NCBI GenBank assembly: GCA_902806575.1
Contig: CADCXD010000008.1
Span: forward strand, 2,356,001 to 2,420,000
Length of the DNA: 64,000 nucleotides
Direction: 5' to 3'
From: Jackrogersella multiformis
Taxonomy: Eukaryota > Ascomycota > Sordariomycetes > Xylariales > Hypoxylaceae
Shown: positions 40,874 to 52,193 of the stretch, in pieces
How the letters are laid out: every line of letters begins with the position of its first letter
How positions within the stretch are numbered: position 1 is the stretch's first letter
The notes under the pieces: generated by a model
What the model saw: only the letters and a program-made list of their open reading frames with translations
Told to the model about the DNA's origin: nothing
Database searches by the model: none
Made by a program: the position numbers and the translations under genes

Positions 40874-43589
40874 CGTGGCCTGCCAAGCCAAACCATGTAT
40901 AAGGGGAATGTGAGAGGAGGGAAGGTAGTGGAACGTGTTAGGTATGAATAATAAATGGGAGTTGACTTGCGGAACCCGCTATACAACATCGCGGCCGACG
41001 CAGACATCCCCTCAACTTGGGTCTTGGGGGTTTTGTTCTGTCTTTGTTTTTACAACCAAAACATCAGGCGTTCAACATGAGATCCAAGACGTTTTCACCG
41101 TCTTATGTGGGCCACTTCAACTTGGCCCATAGTCCTCTTTTCCTTTCCTTTTTCCTTCTCCCCCCTAAGCCTTTCTTCCCAGTTGCTATCCCACCTCCCT
41201 GTCTGATACCCAAATTTATATCGACCGTGAGTCGACAGCAACAGTCGGCCGAGACCGAAATGGCGGGACATATGGCCCGCCTATCACGGAGCTTCGGCTT
41301 CGTCGAGAAGCGGATCTGATCTATGTGACCAGGAAAATATGCTGGTTCTATGCTAGACAATATAGTCCCGGCATGCAGCATACCTATTTGGTGGATTCGA
41401 GCAGGTTATGGTGTGGGGTAGGAGCTGCATTTATTGGCACCTCGATGAGTTGCCTATCCATAACAATGGGCATCAACCTTCGAAATAGGCAGGGGGCGCT
41501 CCCGGTTTGTTACGGGTTGGCTCCCCCCTTACAGTTGATCTCGTCCCTAGTCTACGACCAGGGAGATATCGTATCACTGGATGGCCTTATGGATAGCTTG
41601 GTTGGAAGCTGAACACATGTTCGGATGCAAAGCGAAGGTGTAACTACACTAGTTGGATCTGTGTTTGTGTTGAGATTACGTGGTGTGCATTTAGTTATAT
41701 TTGACCGCCTCGATTTCGGTCAGCATTCTGAGCCTTGGGCAGAAAGCTTAGAAGGATAGGATGAATACTGAGGCAGTTGAAGTCATCTAGGTACCTATGT
41801 AGATAATCATCCATATCTCTCCTATTTTAGGTACCTACTCACCTAAGGTACCTAAGATAGGTATTAGGTGGGAATCGATGTCCATGTATTTACATAGAAC
41901 CACAAATCCGAAGAAAGAGCGATCTTGGACTGGCCGCATTGACTAGGGGGGACTACATATGTACATGTATATCTATGCGCTTACATAAGTGTACTGATTG
42001 TACACGATTCAATGTTCCTCTATTATCTATCGGTATCCATATAACGTGTAATCGTGTTTGACCACTGAAAAAGCGGATTGTGGAGAAGTCCCCATATAAT
42101 ATTTTGGAGTTAAAATAATTCTATTAATTCTCCTTGGTCCGCGGGGATAGCAGCCACTTTTTTTTATATCTTTCCTCTTACACATATTCTTGCAGACCTA
42201 CCAGACCTACCTAGTGAGGGTAGCTTACCTATCTACCAGAAATCAACTAAGCTCTACGCTCCTCTGGACCAAGTTATGAGTCAAATCAACTTGCATCCTA
42301 TCAGGATACTACTTTTTGCATGCAGAAGCTCCAATTAAATCCCGAGCATCATTCCTTTTGGATCGAAGTCCCGTAGGAGCAGGAGAAGTTCTGGGTGCGC
42401 GGCGTTCAGTATGGCACAGGGCACAGGGCACAGGGCACAGGGCACGGATCCAACCTGGCTGCGTGGCAACCCGTCCACCATTGCCAGTCTTAAGATATCT
42501 GGAGCCAGCGTCATGTTTTTGCCATTTTTGCCGTTTTTTGCGTCGAGAACAATGGGCACTTCCAGCGACCTCCGTGACGTCTGCGTCGCAGCAGTGTTGT
42601 GAGGACCGGCATACAGTATACTATGCCATTTGAGCTCGGGTAAGCTCGTATTCATTCTGGCCGAGTTAGTTACCTGGTAACGGATGATATCAAGCAACCA
42701 TGGACCATGGGCCATGGTGCACACGCAAACGCTGTGGATGTTCGTCTGTCGCTGACAAACTCCACTGGGTTGCTCGTCGCCCAATATTTCACACTACACG
42801 TGTATGAGTGAACCAGACAGACGCAACTAGGCCAAGTCGGGTCTCCAGTTGTGTAGGGTCCATGTGGCGAGAGTCACTCAGACTGCCAGAAAAAGATCTC
42901 AAGACATGGCAAGACGGCAACTCCCGCATTAGTACCTAATTATGGTCTTTTAGAGGAGAAGTCCAACTATTGGCGGTTTACATGTGAAACCCTTTTTAAT
43001 AAGATATTTTAAATATAGCATATTAACACGGCCGTTGTCATATTTGTTCTCTCAGGAAACTTGCTCGTTCTCTCAGTCAACTCTAGCTACTCTCGTTATT
43101 ATTAATATCACCAGTCTTATTCTAGGCCAAAGTTGGACGATCTGAAAAGAGTTCAGTTTCAATCAACGCAGTCCTCTCGCTCAGACTGAAGTTTACCTCC
43201 GAATCAGAAAGAAAGAAAAGAAGAAGAAGAAATAGGTGACATTCGCACGCCTATTAAGACACCTGTACGTCTGTCTGGATTTGGATATCGACAACATCCT
43301 TCGTTCCACCGTGTCCCACCTAGCATACTACTTTCAACACCTCGATTTCGCATACTCTGACTTATCATTCGTTGCCTATACCTTCATAGGTACCCCACAG
43401 TGTTGTTGGCTGGCTAACTAGCTGCATCTCTTACCTTGCGAGGATTTCGTTATTTTCCCTCGATCCGCATTCCTGCATAATACTCGTCCTTGCGTTGGCT
43501 ACATCCTAGCTCAACACACTTCATCTAATCATCATCTTAACTTATAATTCCCCTGTATTTGGTAGCTTGTCTCGCATCAATAGTTCCAT
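40874..43589. other. Long intergenic region, no gene seen
   Basis: 2.7 kb between NEP1 and the VOC-domain gene. It includes a GGCGGG...CCCGCC inverted repeat at 41262-41281, palindromic TAGGTACCTA words at 41790-41870, and AT-rich sequence at 42980-43100. An AG-rich stretch lies at 43205-43232. ORFs at 41325-41612 (+) and 42335-42784 (-) are not supported by domains; the latter overlaps a tandem repeat. Confidence 0.5.
42414..42445. repeat. 7-bp tandem repeat (GCACAGG)n
   Basis: Four perfect GCACAGG units followed by a partial one. In the minus frame this is what produces a Cys-Ala-Leu-Cys-Pro-Val pattern in an otherwise unsupported ORF. Confidence 0.85.
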
Positions 43590-45128
43590 ATGCAGCTCAC
43601 ACCGTTTGTTCAAGTCAGAGACCTCGCCCCATCGGCTTCCTTCTACGCGGCCATCGTCCAACCACTTGGTCTGCGATATATATCTGCCAGTCCCTCGTCG
43701 ATAATCTTTGGCGACATTACATTACCTACCCCAGAACCGGTATTCGAGGTGAAGCAAAGAATCGACACTGACTCACCACTAAGACCCTGTCGCCTGGTCC
43801 TCTCCGCAAACTCACCCTCGGCCGTATCCGCCTTCCACACAGCCGCCCTACGAGCCCATCCTTATTTGCAAGATCGTGGTTCCAACGTCAACTATCTACG
43901 TCTACAAAGTAGCTCAGACTTGAGTGGTGAGAGCTGCGCAAGAATCGGAGACTTTGACGGAAACATAATGGAGGTCGTTCATACTAGCCTTCCCGGCTAT
44001 GCCGCAAGCCATGCAGGCTCGGTGCGCCGCGCCCAATCTTCTTCTCACGAAGTTAGCCGCGTCCTTGATTGGAATCTAGATGCCGGCACCACCTCGGTCC
44101 CCTCAAGGTCTGTCGCCGGCTCTTCTACGCCTAGCTCGAGCGCAGGTAGCCGCACTGCTGTCGGCGACCCTTATACCTTGATGCGGAAAAGTGTCACAAC
44201 TACTGTCGAGGCTTCACCGCGTGAAAACTCAGCGGGACTCAGCACTGGCGCCGTAGTCAGTTCCCTCCTCGGCGTAGCTGTCGGTGCTGCTGTCGGCGGC
44301 GCATTAACCTATAACATGATGAAGGGTGAGCGCGAGCGCGAGCGCGTGGCGTACAACGCACCACCCCCCTTTAACCGGCGCTCAACATATCCAGACAACT
44401 ACTCGGACAATAAACCCAGATACTACCCACCGACCAGTTACAGCGGTGGGTATTCTCAGGCTGGCGGCCCAAAAAGCAGGGTGGTGGAAGAGCTCGACGA
44501 TCGTGCTAGTCGCCATTCAAGTCATTATACTACCGGTAGCCGGTCACGGGGCCGCAGCGAAGCAGGATCAACAAGGCGCCCGTTGATGATCACCGATGCC
44601 GAGCACAGGAGCAATGCAAGCTCCAAGCACAGCGACTCGCATAGACTCTTGGCGGACACAGAGCATCGCAGCCGTGCGGAATCCAAACATCGTTCGGAAA
44701 GCCGCAGTCACGCGGGATCGAGACATGGTGCAACGCCGTCTAGATATTCGCCGGAATCGGATCATCGCAGCCACGTCAGTTCGAAACACACGGGTTCACG
44801 ACATCGTGAGGCGGACGCCGAAACATACATCTCTGCCCGGAGCGAGCGATCAGTTGGTACAGTCCGACATGCGCGTCCGCTAGCCTCGGTTGAAACTGCA
44901 CCGCCATCACGAGCACAATCTCAGGCCGGCAGCCGGTTTTCCTCCGCCACTGCTAGACCCATGGGCCCCAGCCGTGCTCATACTTATGCTTCAGCTAGGG
45001 CTTTCCCACTGACGGAGAGCTATGTTCCAAGTTGTCACAATGGCTGGGACGATGATAGTAGCATTGCGCCTAGCGAGAGCGTCAGCAATATCGGCACCCG
45101 CCACGGTAGATGGACACAGCGCGCATAA
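43590..45128 (+). CDS. VOC (glyoxalase/bleomycin-resistance-like) domain protein with glycine-zipper segment and Ser/Arg/His-rich tail
   Basis: Intron-free 512-aa protein. Residues 1-135 resemble one VOC module: FVQVRDLAPSASFYAAI...LGL at the start and IGDFDGNIMEVVH at 119-131, where Glu128 is at the usual metal-ligand position. A Ser-rich linker follows. Residues about 217-241 (LSTGAVVSSLLGVAVGAAVG and on) are a small-residue hydrophobic helix with GxxxG-like spacing, a possible membrane or glycine-zipper segment, followed by a basic RERERER patch. The remaining 260 residues are low complexity, with three degenerate repeats of the form (D/E)HRSxxSSKH (nt about 44594, 44656 and 44754). The first ATG before the VOC motif is used. 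The function is unknown; a single VOC module usually pairs or dimerises to make a metal site. Confidence 0.75.
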   Translation: MQLTPFVQVRDLAPSASFYAAIVQPLGLRYISASPSSIIFGDITLPTPEPVFEVKQRIDTDSPLRPCRLVLSANSPSAVSAFHTAALRAHPYLQDRGSNVNYLRLQSSSDLSGESCARIGDFDGNIMEVVHTSLPGYAASHAGSVRRAQSSSHEVSRVLDWNLDAGTTSVPSRSVAGSSTPSSSAGSRTAVGDPYTLMRKSVTTTVEASPRENSAGLSTGAVVSSLLGVAVGAAVGGALTYNMMKGERERERVAYNAPPPFNRRSTYPDNYSDNKPRYYPPTSYSGGYSQAGGPKSRVVEELDDRASRHSSHYTTGSRSRGRSEAGSTRRPLMITDAEHRSNASSKHSDSHRLLADTEHRSRAESKHRSESRSHAGSRHGATPSRYSPESDHRSHVSSKHTGSRHREADAETYISARSERSVGTVRHARPLASVETAPPSRAQSQAGSRFSSATARPMGPSRAHTYASARAFPLTESYVPSCHNGWDDDSSIAPSESVSNIGTRHGRWTQRA

Positions 45129-45671
45129 TCAAGTGCGATTTCTTTTGCGATTTTTCTATCGGGCAAGACATTTTACGGAGTAATCCGCATTCTTCACGTG
45201 TTACGAGACACTCAGGATTTGGGCCTTTGGTAATGATGTGACGTGGACAAGAAGTGACGTGGATAATATATTTTGGATGAATCTGAGCGTATACATATTT
45301 TAGTTTCATTTCCTTTCATTCGTTATAATACTTGGCTTAAGGGATTCACCAATTTGATAATAAAAGAGTTACGAAAAGGAAGTTGGGCTTTGCATTTACA
45401 CCGGGGGGGGAGGGGGCAGTCTGGGATATTACGTACTATATTATGAAATCGATATATCTAATAAATAGACCACCTATACAACTTAATTATCTACTTGATA
45501 TTGTAAAATTTGCGTGGAGAGATGTGAAATACTTGGTTATTAGTACTGTAGTCATACATCTATTGGCCTTACATAGGGCTGTATCATCTTTCCCTCCGAA
45601 GCCCATGTACATGTGAGCGGAAGGCCGCCGAAGCTAGACTACAGGACTCTTGATGATAATAGGCATGAGTC
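45129..45671. other. Convergent intergenic region
   Basis: Between the VOC-domain gene and the minus-strand orphan gene. A G-run lies at 45404-45416. The short plus ORF 45383-45616 has no recognisable domain. Confidence 0.5.
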
Positions 45672-46406
45672 TCACTGAGCGTCGGAGTCTTCCATGAGAT
45701 TCACTAAGCAGCTCGCGTCTTTCAGCATATCTGTCATATCAAATGGAGAACTGCAGACAAATAATACCTTTCCCTGCTGACCAGCGACAAAAAGCTTCTC
45801 GACAACCCTGAGGAATCGCTTAACTTGATCATGCGGATTTCGACTGTAAGCAATATCTATACCGACAATGATACAGAGGTGCTGCATCGGTAATTTCCTA
45901 GGCTGCATTAGGGGCGGGAGAGACTCAAGTACCGTAAGTTGATCATCTACGGAGAGCCTGTTGAAACAGGTGCGCCAAGACAGCCAGTTCGGCACAACGT
46001 AAGGGGTTATCTCAAGGAAGAACAAATCTAGCATGTCGCCGAAGGTCACCGACGGAGATTCTAGGCCCAAGGCAAACAATATTGGGTCAAAGTCGGGATA
46101 GGGGGCGATCAAGAATACGGGCTTGGCGTCCCGTACATTTTCCCACGTCCAGCTTTGGCTTCTCTTCAACGTGTCCCGAGAGAAGCGAATGGAGTCTACG
46201 GCTATGCGGCGGGCGGCTTCATAAGCCCTAACATCATGGACAACGCTGATCACGGAGTCAGATCTCTCGAGGAAGTCTTCGACTTTCTCGTTGTAGAACC
46301 ACCATGTTGGTTCCTCCGGGGTGCGGAAATATATATCAGCAGCGTCTGAGTATATGTCTCTCTGCGACCCCCAATAATAGGTTACGCGTTCAACTTGGGG
46401 CATCAT
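45672..46406 (-). CDS. Hypothetical protein, 244 aa, orphan
   Basis: Uninterrupted 244-aa frame beginning MMPQVERVTYYWG. I do not recognise a named domain. The sequence looks protein-like: mixed alpha/beta pattern, balanced composition, Trp-rich N-terminal half (PTWWFYNE, SQSWTWENV), and a buried-strand pattern LCIIVGIDIAY followed by a helix and KVLFVCSSPFD. That last pattern is what one sees in the Walker B/sensor half of fungal STAND or NTPase-like proteins, but there is no Walker A motif, so it could be a truncated relative. It sits next to a 2.3-kb AT-rich block and has no clear partner gene. Real gene versus relic is undecided. Confidence 0.45.
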   Translation of the reverse strand: MMPQVERVTYYWGSQRDIYSDAADIYFRTPEEPTWWFYNEKVEDFLERSDSVISVVHDVRAYEAARRIAVDSIRFSRDTLKRSQSWTWENVRDAKPVFLIAPYPDFDPILFALGLESPSVTFGDMLDLFFLEITPYVVPNWLSWRTCFNRLSVDDQLTVLESLPPLMQPRKLPMQHLCIIVGIDIAYSRNPHDQVKRFLRVVEKLFVAGQQGKVLFVCSSPFDMTDMLKDASCLVNLMEDSDAQ

Positions 46407-48727
46407 AGGTACCTGGGTAGATAGGTTATGATTTCAAGCTCTCTGGTCTGGATAGTGGGTTTTTGATCGAGTGAGGTTTTTCGGATACAATATAAATTTC
46501 CGAATGAATAAGGTTGGGGACATGTAAATGATAATAATTATTGCTGCAACAGTGAACATTTATCAATTCATAATACATAGTAGGTGTCTTAGGACAACTG
46601 CCTTGTTGTAAGGCCACTTACATGATTATAATGAACAATGCATTGTAGTCACCTCTTTATTCGTGAATTTTAGCCCTAGCCCCTTTGTGCTGAACGAAGT
46701 TCAGGACCGATAGGTATTTTTTGGTGCTCGACCTCCTTTGTAGACACCCCGCGGCAACGATGGAAGATACAGTGCGTAGTCTAGGGTATATGAATTATCG
46801 TTTGTAGTCAGGAGAGGAGGAAAAGATGACACGAGTTAGAAATATAATTGTTCTTCCATCGATATCTTTTTAGGTCGGAATTAACGGGAATATTATTACT
46901 AGGTAAACCTGGGTCTTCGTTGAATTGATACATTTCTGCCTCCTGAATGGATGTTGAGGACAGCTTCAATGCTATCATCCTTGAAGGTATACTCGCTAGG
47001 AATAGAAGTCACCTGAGAACCAGCATTAGACATCATAACTCTCGTTAGAGAGCTTGACTTAGCTCCAAGACTTAAAGTGAATCAATGCTTTTTCCAAAAT
47101 TGCCCCCTTTTCGTATTCTTGGTGTAAATATTGTTACCGAGTTCCGCAACTTTTAGCACGCAAGATCTAACTAGTTATGAACTGAGCCCAAGAACAAAAG
47201 CAATAGACTAAAACACGGAGAAAGTGTTCAAAACAGCTAGTATTTATTGTCTTAATATTTAGATAACTTACTTAACCAGACACTCTTATTCTGTGGGTAA
47301 TTGATTAAGTTACTCACTACTTAAAGTCACCAGCTAACGATACCGAAGGCACTACATAAATCAGCCTATGATGATAACTCGAGAGTAGCTGAAGTATAAA
47401 ATGCCATATAATTCTTCTAGTATCCAGGTATCAAAAGCAGCTTGCAAGGTTCTGGTGTTCGCTTAAACAAGTTGGAGTTATCCTTAACTTCCAATAGTAT
47501 CAACCAATGGCCTGCTGCTTCTCATGAGGTGCCTTGTCATTTTTGATACAACCCCTGCTTAATTTATCGGTGACACGTAATGTGCTTAGGATGCTGAATT
47601 CTGGCGATTGGATAATGTTGTCTTTAAAAATGTCTAATAATGATAAGATTAGCAAAATCGGACATTACTTGAGTTACGGGCTGATATATGGTTTGTAGGT
47701 TAGATATGATTCCCATTGAGACCTTCATAGGAAAAAGGGGTATAAGCGGAACGAGAAGTGCCCCTTTCATCATCGTTTTTACATGACCATAATATATCTA
47801 GCTCTGGCTATACTTTTTTAGAAATGTTGATGACAATCACTGTTACGGATAGTTATATCATATCGCATCAAAACGCAGCAGTTGCATGACAAGTCATACG
47901 ATGACAAGGGTAAGACGTATTAACAGTTCCACGCGAGCCGGACGGTTGACGGCTTAGAAAATAAGTTATGTAAGCTTAATATCGGCCATCTTTATGAACA
48001 TATCCTTAAAATAAAAACCGTAGATTAAAATGATATTTTTCCATCCCGATTTTAAATTAAAACGTCGTTAATTAAGTAAGTATTTATTTAAAAATATTAA
48101 AGCTTTATAAAATATATAAAATATATAAAATATATAAAATATATAAAATATATAAAATATATAAAATATATAAAATATATAAAATATATAAAATATATAA
48201 AATATACGGAAAACTTATAAGCTAAGTAAGTAATATCGAAATATTAGTGTAAAGTAATTATATGAATAATAATAATATCTGTTACACCTATTTGGGCTGT
48301 CTGGTAATAGGGGCGGGGAAACCTAGGTCGATAGTTATTTGTGGCTGTGCGGCTGCTGAGGGGTAATTGGAGAAGTTGGGATTCATTCAATTGGATGATT
48401 TTTCAGGGCGGAGTACAAACTGGGTCCTCTAAACTATTGGCTGCAAGTAACCCCATATTTATTCCCCACCGCTCTTCCTAAATCTAAAGCTCTTCATAGA
48501 GACTTCTGACTGGATAGGAGGTTAAACCTTAGCATCCAACTAACAAAAGTCAATTGGCCTCTAACCTTCTGACGGTTCTTATTTAAATATACCCTACCCA
48601 CCTTCTAGTCCTGATACAACACTCCCATTTCACGATAAATTGAAATGGCTGCTTAAATTAATATCCTACTTGAGCTTAAGCGATTTGCATTTCTTGCTAC
48701 AACTGGTAGACGACGACGACGACGACG
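46407..48727. other. AT-rich block without genes
   Basis: About 2.3 kb, visibly more AT-rich than coding neighbours, with many TpA steps. No ORF with recognisable content. It could be a decayed, possibly RIP-affected, repeat or simply AT-rich spacer. It includes the 9-bp array at 48106-48206 and the desaturase promoter. A (GAC)n run at 48711-48727 abuts the desaturase ATG. Confidence 0.5.
48106..48206. repeat. 9-bp tandem array (TATAAAATA)n
   Basis: About eleven head-to-tail copies of TATAAAATA with almost no divergence, ending at ATACGG. The unit contains a TATA-box-like core. It lies about 520 bp upstream of the desaturase start. Confidence 0.9.
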
Positions 48728-50484
48728 ATGGCTGAAAAAACGTACCCGGTACTGTCGAGGAGACAGATCGAGGGATTGATCGCTGAAGGACGGAATATTT
48801 TTATTGTCGACCAATATGTGTTCAAGGCGGACCCTTGGCTCAAGTATCACCCCGGCGGCGACAAGGCCATCTTGCATATGGTTGGTCGAGATGCTACCGA
48901 CGAAGTCACTGCGTTCGTGTTACCTCTGCCTACCTCTACCTCTGCCTATAATACGTCGGATATCTCTAACATGTCCCTCTTACTAGTCTCCACTCCCCCG
49001 AAGCAAGGCAGCAGATGAACCGGTATCGAATTGGGAAGATCGAAGGAAGATGGGCCAACTTTCTCCCGCCTATCCAAGGCGGCAAATTCAGACCATTGTC
49101 GGACGACGACGATGTTCAGGATAGCAATGAGGAATTCGATCAAAACTCTACAGCAACGTCGAGCCTCCCGAGTTCCCGTGACCCTTCTCCGGTTTTTGAT
49201 AATCCCGAAGCTTCTCTACGAAAGCGGCGTGTGGATGATGGACTGCGCGGCTCAGTATCTACGACGTCGGTATCATCCGTGGAACCTGATGATGATGGTA
49301 TGGCCTACCTAGATACTATCACGAAGGAGAAGACAACTTTAGACTTGGAAAAGTATCCCTCGCTAGATTTTGCTACGCAAGATGCCATTGTCGCCAAGTA
49401 TCGCGACCTAGACCAGCGAATCAGGGCCGAGGGTCTCTATAAATGCAACTATGGCGCATATGCGATCGAGGTCGCCCGCTATTCCATCCTGTTCGGCCTC
49501 ACCTTTCTCTTCCTACATTGGGGTTGGTACGTCCCAAGTGCCGTTTGTCTGGGTGCATTCTGGCACCAGCTTGTCTTTACGGCCCATGACGCTGGCCATA
49601 TGGGAATCACCCACGGTTTCCACACGGATACCGTCATCGGTATTATCATTGCCGACTTTTTAGGGGGCCTATCCCTTGGGTGGTGGAAGCGGAATCACAA
49701 TGTACATCACATCGTCACGAATGCGCCTGAGCACGACCCTGATATCGAGCACATGCCGTTCTTAGCCGTGTCCCATCGGTTCTTACAATCCATACGCTCC
49801 ACTTATTACGATCGCATAATGGAATACGATGCCGTGGCAAAATTTATGCTCAGGGTCCAACCCTATACCTACTACTTCCTATTGCTTGTCGGACGCATAA
49901 ATCTCTACCGCCTGTCCTGGGACTATCTGATCATGGGAAGAGGGCCCCAGAAGGGACCGGCATGGTGGCACAGATGGCTCGAGATAACCGGTCAGGTTTT
50001 TTTCTGGACCTGGTTCTTCTACGGCGTCGTATACAAATCGATTCCCGACAACTGGGATCGGTTTGTCTTTTTTGTAATCAGTCACATGGTCACCATGCCG
50101 GTGCATGCACAGATCTGCCTCTCCCATTTCGCAATGAGCACGTCTGATCTTGGGCCCCACGAATCATTTCCCCAGAAGATGCTCCGCACGACCATGGACG
50201 TTGACTGCCCCCAATGGCTGGATTTCTTCCATGGTGGACTACAATTTCAAGTCATACACCATCTATATCCCCGAATTCCCCGTCATAATCTTCGCCGCAC
50301 GCAAAAGCTGGTGCAGGAGTTCTGTAATGACGTTGGTATTCCATATGCCTTATACGGCTTCGTGGACGGCAATAAGCAGGTTGTCGGCGCGCTAGCCGAG
50401 GTGTCGAGGCAGGCAGCCATCCTTTCGAAGTGTCAGAAAGTCATCTGCGAAACTGATGACCCTATCCATGGGCATCACCACTAA
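48728..50484 (+). CDS. Delta-8 sphingolipid desaturase (cytochrome b5 fusion)
   Basis: Two exons, 48728-48918 and 48987-50484, 562 aa. The junction restores TAFVLHSPEARQQMNRY. The N-terminal cytochrome b5 domain has heme ligands His41 (HPGGDK) and His66 (LHSPEA). An acidic, Ser-rich linker spans about 100-165. The membrane desaturase domain carries the three histidine boxes: HDAGH at 264-268, HNVHH at 301-305 and QVIHH at 485-489, where the Gln replacing the first His of box 3 is diagnostic of front-end desaturases. Hydrophobic segments flank the boxes (ARYSILFGLTFLFLHWGW, VIGIIIADFLGGLSLGW, ITGQVFFWTWFFYGVVY). Fungal enzymes of this type insert the delta-8 double bond in the long-chain base of glucosylceramide in the ER. 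A fatty-acid front-end desaturase is the alternative. Confidence 0.9.
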
Positions 50485-52193
50485 TCTTTTGTGTGATATT
50501 GCCTATATTACCATAGCCTCGATAGGCATTGTAAATGGGTGGCGATTCCTTCTGTATCGTGGTATAATCCTTTCAGACGTCATATCTTACGGCTTGCTGA
50601 AGACCTAATGTAACCTCGTCGAGACGCCAATGGGTCAATCTTCTGATACTTGGCGGCCCTATTATAGTCGGACCGTCTAACCATTATGGATGAATGAGTT
50701 GCTGGTTCGGGCTCCGAGACGTACGTGTTTCTTAGCGAGCTAATTCTATAGAAAACAAGAAAAGATCAGGTCTAATTCTAGCTAGATACTTGATCTGCGA
50801 CTTTTCCGACCTTCTTGCCGGAATTGAGTGTGGTGGGCCAGACCTGCATCTCACCCCGAGGCCTCGGGGTATTTTTTTTTGTGGTCAGAATCAGGTTCCC
50901 ATGACCACGGCGAAGGCAGTTGACCTCGTTGCTGCCCTACCGGACGAGAGGACATATGCCTGCCTGAGCCTGTCTCGCTATGAGATGTTTTTGGCAATTT
51001 ATCACAGATATTGAATTAATCCTATGGTGCAACACTGATTGATCCCTTACGTCTCGGCCTAAGCTGTCTATAGTCAGTTCACCCTAAGGGAAAGCTGGTG
51101 GTGTTTTGCTTCAACTGCCTCTGTTATCTACCCAGGTACCTAGGTAGGTAAATTGTGTCCTCGGCCTTGTGTTAACCATAGACGGGTAGAAGGATACCGA
51201 TCGATAGCCGCGCGAATCCAGCCAAGTCGCGGAATATGACCTTTAGAACGCGGCGTATATACAAAGTTAATTTGCAGTTGTTTTTGCCGCGTTCCTGCAG
51301 GTAGCGGTCTGGCTTTGGCTTAGCAGAATGGAAACGTTTCCATCCTTAGTATCTACATAGAAAGGAGTCTTGCGTACTTCCTCACCGACCAATATGGGTC
51401 CTCGGGAACTTACTCACTCCCGAGCCAGTACCTAGGTAGTTATCCGGGCCTCAGAATGAGATTGGTAGACGTGCCTCGCCAAACCTTTCTCTTCTATTAC
51501 TCTCTCCATGTGCCGAGATTCCAGCTTCCCTTGCTGTCCTTGCTCTTGCTAATATGCCCTCTAAACTTGGAAACGATGTCGTCTTTCAGATTATTATTAT
51601 TGCTACTCTCCAGGGAAAAGGGCTTGTGGCCATTTCTGTATCATTTATAATCAATAAAGTTTCATTGGTATCTTGCCATGGCCTAATACTATACAAAGAC
51701 AGAATGACCACTCTATAGATAGACCCAATCTTGGCTAGTACAGATACTTAGCGTTTCTCTACCTACCTAGGTAGGTTGGTGTCTGAATAGAGCCAATCTA
51801 AACCCCGGCATAATTCCTGCAGCCTCCCTTCCTTGCATGCGCTCGAAGTCATGGTCCCGCTGCCGGTGAGGTGCTAGGGCCGGAGACGGGCATTGCCTCA
51901 TGTATGCAGTCACATCATCCTCGACGAGAAGGAAAAAAGCAATTGCAGTCTAACCATGATGGCTGACTGGGAGGGCTAGGCCAGCAACCCCCTCCGATAT
52001 CAAATATATCTTAGGTAGGTAAGCTGTATATATTAGTCTAGCCCCCTCGTTTGAAGCTTCAGCCGCGTTCATCCACACTGACTAGATCTTCGAAGCCATC
52101 GTCTTCACTTTCCTACTGCCATTGAAAAAAGGTTGCCCAAGTCCCTTTTAAGGCCTGGCTCTCTCCCCTGTCTTCTTAACCTTGATACCAAAA
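50485..52193. other. Intergenic region, no gene seen
   Basis: 1.7 kb between the desaturase and the small hydrophilic protein gene. It holds a CCGAGGCCTCGG palindrome near 50858 and palindromic TACCTAGGTAG words at 51136-51149 and 51763-51776. The ORF at 50790-51014 (+) shows no domain. Confidence 0.5.

Noticed and set aside
41262..41281. GGCGGG...CCCGCC inverted repeat as a terminator or ncRNA
   Set aside because: It is only a 6-bp stem downstream of a eukaryotic gene; no basis to call a terminator.
42335..42784. 149-aa minus ORF with CALCPVPC motif
   Set aside because: The cysteine pattern comes from the GCACAGG tandem repeat, and the rest has no family character or splice context.
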